Source of the DNA: a virus
Virus record (IMG/VR): IMGVR_UViG_3300005613_002292
Coordinates: 1 to 26,445 of that record
Direction: 5' to 3' (one strand)
DNA: 26,445 nt
Within the stretch, counting starts at the first letter, position 1. Each line of letters begins with the position of its first letter. This document shows, one piece after another, positions 15,507-23,337 of this stretch. Both the position numbers and the translations under genes were made by a program. The notes beneath the pieces are model-generated. The model saw only the letters and a program-made list of their open reading frames with translations. It made no database searches and was not told the DNA's origin.

Positions 15507-16268
15507 TTAAACTTTTGGGAGGTTCTTTATCCTTTCATGGATAGCGTCTATGTCTCCTCTTCTTGTTCGTGCTTGCAGCTCGGCAAGATCAGTTGACGGT
15601 AAACGTTTATCAGAACGCCCCGATGCCTCAAGAGACGCTTGCTCTTTTGGCGTTAACTGTTCAAGAGCCTTGTCAGCACCTGCCTTTTCAGCCTTTTTAA
15701 GTTCTTTCTTGCTCAAACCAGCGATTTTATCAGCCGCCTCTTTAAAGGTAATTTTCTTACCTCTTAAAAGCGAATTAGTTAAAAGCCCTGTAACAGCATC
15801 GTGAAATCCTTCATTGAACTTGCTCCCCTCAGGGTCTAAACTAGGATAAGAAGCAAAAGCCTCTCTTTCCTGTTTCTCGGTTTCTACAACCGCAAGTCCT
15901 TGAACTTGGCGAGACAGATTATTTACTTGCTGTCTCAGCTCTACATTCTGCTGTGCCACTCCTTTTGGCTGTTGAGCGGGCTTGGGTGTGCCTTTCAAAG
16001 CAGTAAAAATTTGTTCTGCTTTTATTCGCTTTGACCTTTCATCTGCAAGTCGAGATTTTAACTTCTCAAATTGCTCGGTCGTGCGCTCTTTCACACCAGC
16101 AGGCAACTCGGCTTCTTTGCCTTCAACTCCTTCTTTGCCTTCCCCACCAGTTGGCGGGCTAGCTTCCGAAGGAACTGTCGGTTCAGGCGTTTGTTTGTCA
16201 TTAGGCATTGATGACGGCTGAGTCTCTGCCTTCTCAGCATTTACTTCTGCCTTTGGTTGGTCTATCAT
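15507..16268 (-). CDS. Capsid scaffolding protein
   Basis: This 253-aa protein is highly charged. It has a Pro/Glu-rich, disordered N-terminus (1-60) and a long helical or coiled-coil middle (about 60-130 with ERTTEQFEKLKSRLADERSK). No catalytic motif for a protease is seen. This composition and the position just before the major capsid gene are typical for a scaffold that guides head assembly and then leaves. The C-terminal 50 residues are basic and could contact the capsid protein. ATG 16268 has AAAGGAGGT upstream. It is the first gene after the promoter at 16324-16351. Confidence 0.82.
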   Translation of the reverse strand: MIDQPKAEVNAEKAETQPSSMPNDKQTPEPTVPSEASPPTGGEGKEGVEGKEAELPAGVKERTTEQFEKLKSRLADERSKRIKAEQIFTALKGTPKPAQQPKGVAQQNVELRQQVNNLSRQVQGLAVVETEKQEREAFASYPSLDPEGSKFNEGFHDAVTGLLTNSLLRGKKITFKEAADKIAGLSKKELKKAEKAGADKALEQLTPKEQASLEASGRSDKRLPSTDLAELQARTRRGDIDAIHERIKNLPKV

Positions 16269-16319
16269 TCCAACCTCCTTTCTTATGCGATTTAAACTGC
16301 CGCATACAGTGATAATATT

Positions 16320-16335
16320 CCAGCTTATAAGCTGG
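16320..16335. repeat. 16-bp perfect palindrome over the -10 box
   Basis: CCAGCTTATAAGCTGG reads the same on both strands and contains the TATAAG -10 element of the promoter described at 16324-16351. It could be an operator for a dimeric regulator or the start of a transcript hairpin. Confidence 0.7.
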
Positions 16336-16351
16336 GCTTTAACTTAGTCAA
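16324..16351 (-). promoter_or_regulatory. Candidate promoter for scaffold and capsid genes
   Basis: On the minus strand TTGACT (16351-16346) is followed after 16 bases by TATAAG (16329-16324); each matches the sigma-70 consensus in 5 of 6 positions. It lies in an 86-bp gap between a small zinc-ribbon gene and the scaffold gene. Transcription would start near 16317, giving a leader of about 50 bases. Confidence 0.7.
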
Positions 16352-16354
16352 AGC

Positions 16355-16573
16355 TCAAATCACAAGCTGACCTTTTCTATAAATATGTCCGTCCTTTACT
16401 ATATCATGAACTCCTAAGAAAAAACCAATTCTACATTTTTCACATTCAGCCTCTTTTGCTTTTACAAGTTTAAAATAGTGATCGCATTTAGGCGGTTCAC
16501 CTAACTTAATTTTAAAAACATCAGCGTCTTTAAAATACTTACTATTACTTGATGGTAATGCATTTAAAGTCAT
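16355..16573 (-). CDS. Small zinc-ribbon protein, unknown function
   Basis: This is a 72-aa protein with C30-D-H32 and C44-x2-C47, enough to bind one zinc ion. The rest is beta-like with a terminal GHIYRKGQLVI. Genes of this kind are often found between the portal and scaffold genes of phages, but the role is not known to me. It overlaps the 81-aa gene by an ATGA and ends just before the capsid promoter. It may be a head-assembly accessory or a nucleic-acid-binding protein. Confidence 0.7.
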   Translation of the reverse strand: MTLNALPSSNSKYFKDADVFKIKLGEPPKCDHYFKLVKAKEAECEKCRIGFFLGVHDIVKDGHIYRKGQLVI

Positions 16574-16815
16574 GTTCTCCCTGCTTGATCATCTACATCA
16601 GCTTTAATATCTGGTGCTACTGCTTGCTGTGTGCTTGTTCCCCATTTAGACGTCGCATTGCTTGCTAGGGTTGTTCTATTGGCGTCATCAGGTAAAACTT
16701 TACTTTCATTAGCCTGTAAGTGCCATTTAAAACCTTCACTATCCCTAACAGTCATACTGTTAATATCAGTATCTTTACCCTCTTGTGGAATGTTTCTTAA
16801 TCTTATTGTACCCAT
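16570..16815 (-). CDS. Small unknown protein in the head region
   Basis: This 81-aa protein is beta-like at the N-terminus (MGTIRLRNIPQEG) and polar, probably disordered at the C-terminus, without a recognised motif. ATG 16815 has AAGGAGG three bases upstream. It lies 12 bases after the 101-aa gene and overlaps the zinc-ribbon gene by 4 bp. A head-associated accessory role is suggested only by position between portal and scaffold genes. Confidence 0.7.
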   Translation of the reverse strand: MGTIRLRNIPQEGKDTDINSMTVRDSEGFKWHLQANESKVLPDDANRTTLASNATSKWGTSTQQAVAPDIKADVDDQAGRT

Positions 16816-16827
16816 TTACCTCCTTTC

Positions 16828-17133
16828 TTATTGGCCAATTTTAAACTTAATATCTTCTTTGCTATATTTCTTTTTATTCAAAGCCTTTAATGTTTGCTCT
16901 TGCTGTTCTATAAACTGCAATATCTCAACTATAACCTTTTTAAACATACTAGCAGTTATAGCTGCATAATTAAACTCTCTTTCTGTTTTAAATTGTGTTG
17001 GGTCGGGAAATGTTTGGTCTCGCTTGACTTCCAACCACGGGCCTAGCACCTTGAGCCATCCCTCTGATTGGGACATTTCCTTGACCTGGCCTGCCTGCTT
17101 GCGGGCCAGTTCCTCCTGTTTGGTTAATTTCAT
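16828..17133 (-). CDS. Small helical protein overlapping the portal gene
   Basis: This is a 101-aa, mainly helical protein. Its ATG at 17133 has AGGAGG a few bases upstream, and its first 48 codons lie inside the 3' end of the portal gene in another frame (146-bp overlap). The last part, VIVEILQFIEQQEQTLKALN (67-86), looks like a coiled-coil or helical pair. The overlap zone has clearly higher G+C than the genes around it. Function is unknown; genes at this place may act in head assembly. The strong ribosome site and 53 further codons past the portal stop support it as a real gene. Confidence 0.72.
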   Translation of the reverse strand: MKLTKQEELARKQAGQVKEMSQSEGWLKVLGPWLEVKRDQTFPDPTQFKTEREFNYAAITASMFKKVIVEILQFIEQQEQTLKALNKKKYSKEDIKFKIGQ

Positions 17134-19033
17134 ATTCCTCCTCTACTTTTTCAAAATACTTTTCAGCATCTTTTAATCCTGCATCCTCAAATGAATCTTC
17201 TAAAAGCTCTTTCATTTTAATTTTTGTGCCTTCTTGTGCTAATAAAGTTATTGTATTCGGGTCTCTTGCCAATTCAAGTAATTGCCTTTTCATTATGCCC
17301 TCTTGCTGATCAGTTGGCAACTCCATAGATTCTACATCTGGAATAAAATCATAATTACCCGATAAATCTTCTGGTGTAAGAATTAAATGTCCAACTTCGT
17401 CCCCATCCTCCATTTCAAGTTTTGGTTTAATCCCATCATCTGTTTTAATTGGAAACTGAGGATAACCAAAGCCTTGAATGTCAATTTTAGCCCCATTCTC
17501 CATAGCATCTGCCATTTTCTTTGCCTGCTCATCACTAACTGTGTAATTATCTAATCCCCTGTTCTGAAAGTATCTAATCGCTTCTCTACCCACTATTCTA
17601 ACAACCTTCTGTTGTTCTCTCGGATCACTAAACAGAAACTGTTTATTCATTGCGTGCCAAAACATCATTTGCTTTTTAATTGCTTCTTTTAAGAAAAGTT
17701 GATTAAATTTATCTCTAGCATTCTTTTGAGTTTCGCTTGCTCTAATTTCTGTAGCTGTTTTATCCTGCTGTCCTGGCACCATACCTGAAGTTTGAGCCGA
17801 TGTCTCACCAACCGCCTCTTGTAAAGAACCAACTAAGAATCTATAAGTTGAGGCAAATTCTGAAACACCTTTTATACTAGCTTCATGAGGAATTACATCT
17901 GTCGCTGGATCGTTCATTATCCATTTCTTTCCTGGACCAAATTCTAAAGTATGCATTTGAACCCCAGTTGATCTAATCTTTAATGGTGTGTATAAACTCA
18001 TGTTGACTGAATCCAAATATTGACAAATCAAAGCATTGATAGCTCTTTGTATTCTCTCAACTGGCTCAACTTCTGAAAGTCCATAAAGATCATCATCAAT
18101 CGGATAATACTTAAGCATAACCACTGGAATTTGCTGATGATCATAAGGATTGGGAATGTCTCTTAAAACAATACCGTGCTTAGGGGCAAAAGTAATCCAC
18201 CTATCATTTCTATATTCCGTTATCACCTCTATTGTTTTATATACTTCGTCCCGACCTAAAAAGTCTTGAAGTCCTTTAAGTGATTTATTCTTAAGCATAT
18301 AGTTAGATTGTCTTGTATCTCCAGCTTTTTTATTTTCTTTCTTTGAAGCGTCTCTCAAAATATCAAGGTTCTTGTAAATTGGCTTGCCTCTAGCAATGTC
18401 ATTAACTCTTCTCAATTCATCAAAAGTTACATATTCCCTATACTGAAACCAGTTTTTGATTGTAGAATAAGAAGGATTAGCCAATACATCTCTTGGAGAT
18501 AAAACTTTAAAGTCATTGCCATCATAAAAGGGAACTGATTTAACTTTACCTTTTTCCTTTTTAAATCCCCTGTCATATCTATATTTACACAAAGCAAAAG
18601 CCGCACCATATTTTCTAGTAATTGTATCCATCATTGCCCATTTAGCCAGCATTGCCATAGCGTCAACTCTTTCGTTCTCATCCCACTGAAACATTAATAA
18701 CTCATTGTTAATTCTAGCACCTAAAGCATCTCCACCTTCTCTTGGCACCATCCTACCTTTTAGTTTATTAGCAAGAAGTCTTGATGTCTTTTCAAATATA
18801 AAGGTAAAAACACGAGGATCAAATACTACTGAACTATAAGGCCAGTCTGAAGTATCAATGTGGGAACGGAAAAGCTCATCAACTTTGTCCATTTTGGGCC
18901 TGCGAACATCCAAGTCGTCCTCTGCCATTTGTTTATGGCGCATAACGTCAACGAAGGTTATTTTTTCTTGACTTGTTCCTTTAACAGAAAGTGTTTCTAG
19001 CGGATGTTTTGCCATAATAAAAGAACTGCTCAT
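16988..19033 (-). CDS. Portal protein
   Basis: This 681-aa protein has the size and composition of P22/SU10-like portal proteins. It forms the twelve-subunit ring at one vertex through which DNA enters and leaves. Visible family-like stretches are DVLANPSYSTIKNWFQYREY, NPYDHQQIPVVMLKYYPID and SEVEPVERIQRAINALICQYLDSVN, followed by the QEAVGETSAQTSGMVPGQQ and KTATEIRASE region that is common in these portals. The C-terminus (about 635-681) is Gly/Pro/Arg-rich and disordered and is overprinted by the next gene. ATG 19033 has AGGAG upstream. A consensus promoter lies about 75-100 bases ahead. Confidence 0.9.
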   Translation of the reverse strand: MSSSFIMAKHPLETLSVKGTSQEKITFVDVMRHKQMAEDDLDVRRPKMDKVDELFRSHIDTSDWPYSSVVFDPRVFTFIFEKTSRLLANKLKGRMVPREGGDALGARINNELLMFQWDENERVDAMAMLAKWAMMDTITRKYGAAFALCKYRYDRGFKKEKGKVKSVPFYDGNDFKVLSPRDVLANPSYSTIKNWFQYREYVTFDELRRVNDIARGKPIYKNLDILRDASKKENKKAGDTRQSNYMLKNKSLKGLQDFLGRDEVYKTIEVITEYRNDRWITFAPKHGIVLRDIPNPYDHQQIPVVMLKYYPIDDDLYGLSEVEPVERIQRAINALICQYLDSVNMSLYTPLKIRSTGVQMHTLEFGPGKKWIMNDPATDVIPHEASIKGVSEFASTYRFLVGSLQEAVGETSAQTSGMVPGQQDKTATEIRASETQKNARDKFNQLFLKEAIKKQMMFWHAMNKQFLFSDPREQQKVVRIVGREAIRYFQNRGLDNYTVSDEQAKKMADAMENGAKIDIQGFGYPQFPIKTDDGIKPKLEMEDGDEVGHLILTPEDLSGNYDFIPDVESMELPTDQQEGIMKRQLLELARDPNTITLLAQEGTKIKMKELLEDSFEDAGLKDAEKYFEKVEEEYEINQTGGTGPQAGRPGQGNVPIRGMAQGARPVVGSQARPNISRPNTI

Positions 19034-19106
19034 AATGTAGCTTCTCCTAAAGGACGACTACGTTATTTACAGTTCTTACCTTATTAAGTCTCGAACTTAT
19101 TAAATT

Positions 19107-19135
19107 AATATAACACTCATTCTTTTTTTTGTCAA
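19107..19135 (-). promoter_or_regulatory. Near-consensus promoter for the portal gene
   Basis: On the minus strand TTGACA (19135-19130) is followed after exactly 17 bases by TATATT (19112-19107). It lies in the 116-bp gap between the MurB-like and portal genes, beginning 15 bases after the MurB stop, and gives a leader of about 65 bases with the portal ribosome site AGGAG near its end. Confidence 0.85.
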
Positions 19136-19149
19136 GCTTTGTCTTAATG

Positions 19150-19926
19150 TTATTTCCAGACAACTATTTCTAACTCCAGATTAGTTTTATCCTGTATCCT
19201 TTTTACTAATGTCAATACTTCTTTTGAAGTTGCCCCGCCAGTATTTAAAATAAAAGAGGGAAACATTGGAGAAACTACTGCTCGACCCTCCCATTCTCCA
19301 ACCATTTTCGCTTTTCTAATTATGTCATTTCCACCCCAACTCCCCTTAAACCAACAGCCAGCTGAAGGAAAAGAAGGATAGTCCCTTTTACGCTTCTCCT
19401 GTATTCTGTTATAAAGCTCTATCAAGTTTTTGGCGGGTTTCATTTGAAAAATAGCACTAAGAACAATCCAATCATGAAAAGCGCTTGTTCTATGTCCAAA
19501 ACCGCATTCCTCTTTGGTAAACAATTTTACTTTCTTTGTTTTCCGATTAAGAGCTTTAACACTAATTAGATAATCTGAAATTGTGCCAAGAGACGCACCT
19601 GCGTTCATAATTATAGCCCCACCGATAGTCCCTGGTATTCCCGACACGTGGACAAGTCCTTTTAAACCCTTCTTAGCGGTTATCAAACCCGCTTTCTTTA
19701 ACAAGAAGCCCGCACCTACTACTAACCTTGTTCCAGTGAGTTTAAAATCGTTCAACTCAATTTTTATAACTTTATCAACTCCCCTATCAGAAACTAAAAT
19801 ATTAGTCCCAGCTCCCAAGATATAACCATTTAAATCTATTGCCATTAAGTCTTTTAAAGACTTGATAATGTGAAATCGTTTAGCAGGACCCCCTATTTTA
19901 TAACTTGTCCGATTTTTTAATTCCAT
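19150..19926 (-). CDS. murB: MurB-like UDP-N-acetylenolpyruvoylglucosamine reductase
   Basis: MurB uses FAD and NADPH to make UDP-N-acetylmuramate, the second committed step of peptidoglycan synthesis, in the cytosol. This 258-aa protein shows SYKIGGPA (8-15), YILGAGTNILVSDRG (35-49), VSGIPGTIGGAIIMNAGA (94-111), GHRTSAF (144-150), PSAGCWFKG (187-195) and a final LELEIVVWK. Thus both FAD segments, the arginine (146) and the terminal Glu are present. The catalytic Ser of the E. coli enzyme is replaced by Cys191; I cannot say whether this lowers activity. It is short compared with the usual 300 aa but complete. It overlaps the pyruvyl transferase gene by 29 bp, and its place between terL and portal is unusual. 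Confidence 0.88.
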   Translation of the reverse strand: MELKNRTSYKIGGPAKRFHIIKSLKDLMAIDLNGYILGAGTNILVSDRGVDKVIKIELNDFKLTGTRLVVGAGFLLKKAGLITAKKGLKGLVHVSGIPGTIGGAIIMNAGASLGTISDYLISVKALNRKTKKVKLFTKEECGFGHRTSAFHDWIVLSAIFQMKPAKNLIELYNRIQEKRKRDYPSFPSAGCWFKGSWGGNDIIRKAKMVGEWEGRAVVSPMFPSFILNTGGATSKEVLTLVKRIQDKTNLELEIVVWK

Positions 19927-20947
19927 TAATTATTAATTGATAAACCATTTCTGCTTTTCTTCGGACGCTCGGAATAGTCTTCTCCAATCCTTTTCTGATT
20001 TCCTTTTTATTCTTCCAAACCTTAACAGCTTGTTTAAATATTTCTTCAGCAGTCGGCATTAAAAGCATTTCTTTATAAGGATAATCAATCATTTCTAACA
20101 ATCCTGGCATTTTAAATCCTATGTCTGGTGTCATTGCCACAAATGGAGTACAAGCAGAAGCAGAATAAACTATCCCGTGATATCTATCTGACACTAAAAT
20201 TCCATCTTTAAGAATATCAATTAGTTGTCCAGCATCAGGTCTATCATCAACAACAAATGATTTATGATTCATCATCTTTGCTATTTCTCTAGCTTGCACT
20301 CTATCATCACGACTACCATGACCAATAGGAATAAACACAACAGGTCCCATTGTTTCTACTGCCATATCAGCAAATCTTGCTACTTCTTTTAAGTTATTAG
20401 CAAGATAACCCCTAATACCTATTTTAACTGCATTTTGTGGAAGAGCTTTAAATGGTTTAGGCTTAACAGTAAAAACACCATCAGGAAGTAATTTAATATG
20501 GTCCCCTTTAGCACCTATATCTTCAGTGATTAATTTATATGAATCTTTCTCTCTAGCAACAACTAAATTTGCTTTATTTAATACAATCTTGCCTAACTCC
20601 TTAGTTTTGTCGCTTAGATTACCTATAAAAGTCTGAGAACCAAAGAAAGTCAATTTACCAAGAGATTGAGCAATCCTAAAATAATTAAAATGATTAATCA
20701 TATCGTCCCCATTCATATAGCCACCACCTTGACTGATCACTACATTTGATTCTTCTAGTGCTTTAGATGACAACAATGGCATTACTTTTACATAATCAAG
20801 CTGTTCTAAATCCCATCTTTCGGTTTTCTGCGAACAAATAGTGAAAGTAGCAGAAAAAGCTTCTTTTAAGTGATTCATCATACTTTTCCAAATTGCCACA
20901 TCTCCTGTGTTGCCTGTCTGCCAACAATGAGTGAATAAGATTTTCAT
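19898..20947 (-). CDS. Polysaccharide pyruvyl transferase (CsaB-like)
   Basis: This is a 349-aa protein of the PS_pyruv_trans family, which adds a pyruvate ketal from phosphoenolpyruvate to sugars of cell-wall or exopolysaccharides. Motifs are GNTGDVAI near the start, VVISQGGGYMNGDD (about 70-83), LVVAREKDSY, LLPDGVF and ILVSDRYHGIVYSASACTPFVA, where the His lies in the donor site. ATG 20947 was chosen because GGAGG lies 7 bases ahead and it overlaps the previous stop as ATGA; the ATG at 20953 is too close to that site. In CsaB systems the product anchors S-layer proteins. Beside MurB it suggests the phage alters a host surface polymer. Confidence 0.87.
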   Translation of the reverse strand: MKILFTHCWQTGNTGDVAIWKSMMNHLKEAFSATFTICSQKTERWDLEQLDYVKVMPLLSSKALEESNVVISQGGGYMNGDDMINHFNYFRIAQSLGKLTFFGSQTFIGNLSDKTKELGKIVLNKANLVVAREKDSYKLITEDIGAKGDHIKLLPDGVFTVKPKPFKALPQNAVKIGIRGYLANNLKEVARFADMAVETMGPVVFIPIGHGSRDDRVQAREIAKMMNHKSFVVDDRPDAGQLIDILKDGILVSDRYHGIVYSASACTPFVAMTPDIGFKMPGLLEMIDYPYKEMLLMPTAEEIFKQAVKVWKNKKEIRKGLEKTIPSVRRKAEMVYQLIINGIKKSDKL

Positions 20948-21228
20948 TTCCATACCTCCCTAATCATAAAAGACTTAATGTTTACATTGTCTGTTTCTTC
21001 TGATTTAATTTGAGTTACATTATTATTTTGGACAAATGTTCTTATCGTGCCATAACCTGTCCCAAGTCCAATATTGCCCAACGCTCTAATATATCTAGGA
21101 ATGATAAGTGGATTAACTCCTGTTTCTGCTAGTGCTACTTTAATCATATACAATTCAGGGTCTAACTTCCTAATAACGTTCCAGTAAGTTTCTAAGTTTG
21201 CTTTTTCTACTGTTGGTAATGATTTCAT
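20944..21228 (-). CDS. Small unknown protein after large terminase
   Basis: This is a 94-aa protein with a helical N-terminus and a PLIIPRYIRALGNIGLGTGYGT segment (40-61), ending in a charged tail. It overlaps terL and the pyruvyl transferase gene by 4 bp each, so it is probably co-translated. I do not recognise the family. Small genes in this place may aid DNA packaging or regulate late genes, but nothing in the sequence decides that. Confidence 0.7.
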   Translation of the reverse strand: MKSLPTVEKANLETYWNVIRKLDPELYMIKVALAETGVNPLIIPRYIRALGNIGLGTGYGTIRTFVQNNNVTQIKSEETDNVNIKSFMIREVWK

Positions 21229-22535
21229 AAACCTATGCGAAAACTTTTCTTGCCAGTTGTGCCAAATCTATACTGATCTGGCGGCATTTTGTTACTACTT
21301 ATCTTTTTGTAACTAACAGCAAAATATCCTAAGGCGTCTACAGCATGATCGTTAGCTTTCTCTGGTATATCAGGTTCATTTAAATCTTGTGCTTGTGTAA
21401 CCGCCTTCTCTTTCCAACGATAAGTCTCAAACTCTGCTATTGTGTTGACACAATTCTTAAATACAAACAGACTAGGATTACCCTCATTTGAAACATTTTG
21501 AACAAAATGACCAGGGATAACTTTAAGTCTTTCTGCTATCTTCTCAATTCTCAATCTAATCCAACTTTGTTGTTGTGTGCCAGTTTCTCTAGTGGCTGGA
21601 GTTATGAAAATGCCTCTATCGGCAAACTCTTTAATCCATTGCGCTCCGCTTGGATCACCATAACTATTAATTACATTTTCAGAACGAGGATTAGCATTAA
21701 TTACTCCAGCATGATAATTGATAATCTTACCAGATTCATAATGTTCATCAACAATAAACCAATTATCATCAGAATCAACCACAATCCATAAACACACAGT
21801 TGGATTAGTGGACCCAAAATCAAAACAACGGTAAACATCACCTGATATTTCAATTGGTTCAATTACATGTATATCTCTATCAAATCTCTTAAAGACTAAT
21901 CCGGTAAACTTCCTAAAGTCTGCTAAGTATTCTTGAGCAAAAGTATCTTTTGTTAATGACTTTTTTGCTTCGTCTATTTCTCCTTTTGGTAAAACAGGAT
22001 TTTCATAGCTTGTAAAACGCCACGACTTATACAGTCCAGGCTTTTGGCCTAATTTATAAAGGTCGTAAAAATGATTAAATCCTTTTGGTGTTGAAATGAA
22101 AATAGCAGGGGCTTCGTAATCTGTTAAAGTAGGTCTTAACACTTCGGACCACAACCAATTCCAATTCCTAATACTTGCAATTTCGTCAATAACTAATCCC
22201 CTTAACTTAACTCCTCTTAAATTATCAGGATTCTCTGCTCCTTTGAGTTCAATAATACTTCCATTAGTAAGTTCAATAGATAAATAAGGCCTGCCAATAA
22301 TCTTTCTAATCCATTTATTAGGTATCTCTCTTCTTATATCTCTCCAATGAATCATTTCAGACTGTTTATAAGTAGGGGAAACAATCCAATATAATCCTTG
22401 CTGTTTTAATGCCCATCCCAATACAGTCATTCGGCTTAAAACTGATTTACCTGCTCGTCTACCAGCACAGACAACTTTAAACCGATGATTATCCCTTTTT
22501 ACTTGGCTCTGCCACTTCGATAGTTTGACCCTCAT
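21225..22535 (-). CDS. terL: Large terminase subunit
   Basis: This is a 436-aa packaging motor. The N-terminal ATPase has Walker A GRRAGKS (25-31), Walker B LVIDE (114-118) and the coupling motif FISTPKG (146-152). The C-terminal RNase H-like nuclease has DFGSTNP (239-245), YGDPSG (292-297) and NDHAVDALGY (396-405), giving the usual metal-binding aspartates D239, D294 and D400 or so. It docks on the portal, cuts the concatemer and drives DNA in with ATP. ATG 22535 overlaps terS by 47 bp, which is more than usual but leaves the N-terminus complete. No motif is missing. Confidence 0.95.
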   Translation of the reverse strand: MRVKLSKWQSQVKRDNHRFKVVCAGRRAGKSVLSRMTVLGWALKQQGLYWIVSPTYKQSEMIHWRDIRREIPNKWIRKIIGRPYLSIELTNGSIIELKGAENPDNLRGVKLRGLVIDEIASIRNWNWLWSEVLRPTLTDYEAPAIFISTPKGFNHFYDLYKLGQKPGLYKSWRFTSYENPVLPKGEIDEAKKSLTKDTFAQEYLADFRKFTGLVFKRFDRDIHVIEPIEISGDVYRCFDFGSTNPTVCLWIVVDSDDNWFIVDEHYESGKIINYHAGVINANPRSENVINSYGDPSGAQWIKEFADRGIFITPATRETGTQQQSWIRLRIEKIAERLKVIPGHFVQNVSNEGNPSLFVFKNCVNTIAEFETYRWKEKAVTQAQDLNEPDIPEKANDHAVDALGYFAVSYKKISSNKMPPDQYRFGTTGKKSFRIGL

Positions 22536-22923
22536 TGTCTAAATATTCTAACTTCATATCATTAATATTAATTTGAGTTAAATGAGATGGAGTATCTTTC
22601 ATTCCATGATTGACTTTAAGTAAAAATATAGCCATTGCTTGATTAATTTCTTTACCACCATACATCCCATCATTCATTAATTGATTCTTCTGTCTATCAA
22701 CTAATTTTTTTATTGATGCGGAAAACTTTGGATATTTCTTAGTCCATTCCTTTATAGTTTCACTGATTACACCAATGTATTCGGCTAAACCCTCTATTGT
22801 TGGTAATGCCATATTCTCTCTACCACACATTGACATATACTCTTCTATTTTCGCAAACACTTCAGGATTATACTTAGTTGGTCTGCCACCTTTTTTATGA
22901 GGTCTTGTTAATTTTTTGGTCAT
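22489..22923 (-). CDS. terS: Small terminase subunit
   Basis: This is a 144-aa protein with the pattern of the phage DNA-packaging gp3-like small terminases: KKGGRPTKYNPEVF (10-23), LPTIEGLAEYIGVISETIKEW (a helix-turn-helix, about 40-60), a middle helix with KKLVDRQKNQL, and MAIFLLKVNHGMKD (97-110). It recognises the packaging start in the concatemer and regulates the large subunit. ATG 22923 begins inside the end of a small 43-aa gene. The order terS-terL is as expected. Confidence 0.9.
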   Translation of the reverse strand: MTKKLTRPHKKGGRPTKYNPEVFAKIEEYMSMCGRENMALPTIEGLAEYIGVISETIKEWTKKYPKFSASIKKLVDRQKNQLMNDGMYGGKEINQAMAIFLLKVNHGMKDTPSHLTQININDMKLEYLDNEGQTIEVAEPSKKG

Positions 22924-23026
22924 TTAATTTCTCCATTATCAATCTAACAACCTTATTAATTCTGTTGCCATGCTCACTCCAAAAGTATTTTTTAAGAATC
23001 TTTTTTATTTTTTCTTCTAAAGTCAT
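22895..23026 (-). CDS. Small helical protein upstream of terS
   Basis: A 43-codon frame starts ATG 23026, overlapping the stop of the previous gene as ATGA, and ends 29 bases inside terS. It reads MTLEEKIKKILKKYFWSEHG and continues to NRINKVVRLIMEKLND, a basic helical peptide. The coupled start and the open gap support translation; the AT-rich, Lys-rich composition keeps confidence moderate. Function unknown. Confidence 0.55.
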   Translation of the reverse strand: MTLEEKIKKILKKYFWSEHGNRINKVVRLIMEKLNDQKINKTS

Positions 23027-23331
23027 AGTATCTCTTTTCTTATTTTCTTATTCCTGCCATAAACCCATATTTCCTTTATACAAGACTTAGGCATTTTAAA
23101 CTTCTCTATTGCTGTTCTATGCGCTTTTGGCACGCCGCCATGTCCCTTTACACTAATAAATCGTAATACTGATTCCTTTTTAGGCCAAATCGCCATAATA
23201 TCAAAAAGTGAAAAATAATCCACGCCATACCCTTTCGGCATTTTCCTGCCTGAAGGACGAATTTTCCAATCTACAAGCCATCCTTCTACTTCTAATTCTT
23301 TCTGACATTTCTTTTCGTATTTACTCCTCAT
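23023..23331 (-). CDS. Possible PD-(D/E)XK-superfamily nuclease-like protein
   Basis: This 102-aa protein has SLFDIMAIWP (41-50) followed by VLRFISVKGHGG (about 55-66) and a later helix, the spacing of a restriction-endonuclease-like core where Asp44 and Lys63 would be active-site residues. The usual acidic residue before Lys is Ser61 here, as happens in degenerate members. Similar short proteins in phages resemble VRR-NUC or Holliday-junction-resolvase-type enzymes. A role in trimming or resolving DNA before packaging would suit its place just upstream of terS. Assignment is tentative. It starts at ATG 23331 and is followed by an ATGA overlap. Confidence 0.55.
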   Translation of the reverse strand: MRSKYEKKCQKELEVEGWLVDWKIRPSGRKMPKGYGVDYFSLFDIMAIWPKKESVLRFISVKGHGGVPKAHRTAIEKFKMPKSCIKEIWVYGRNKKIRKEIL

Positions 23332-23337
23332 GTCTAA

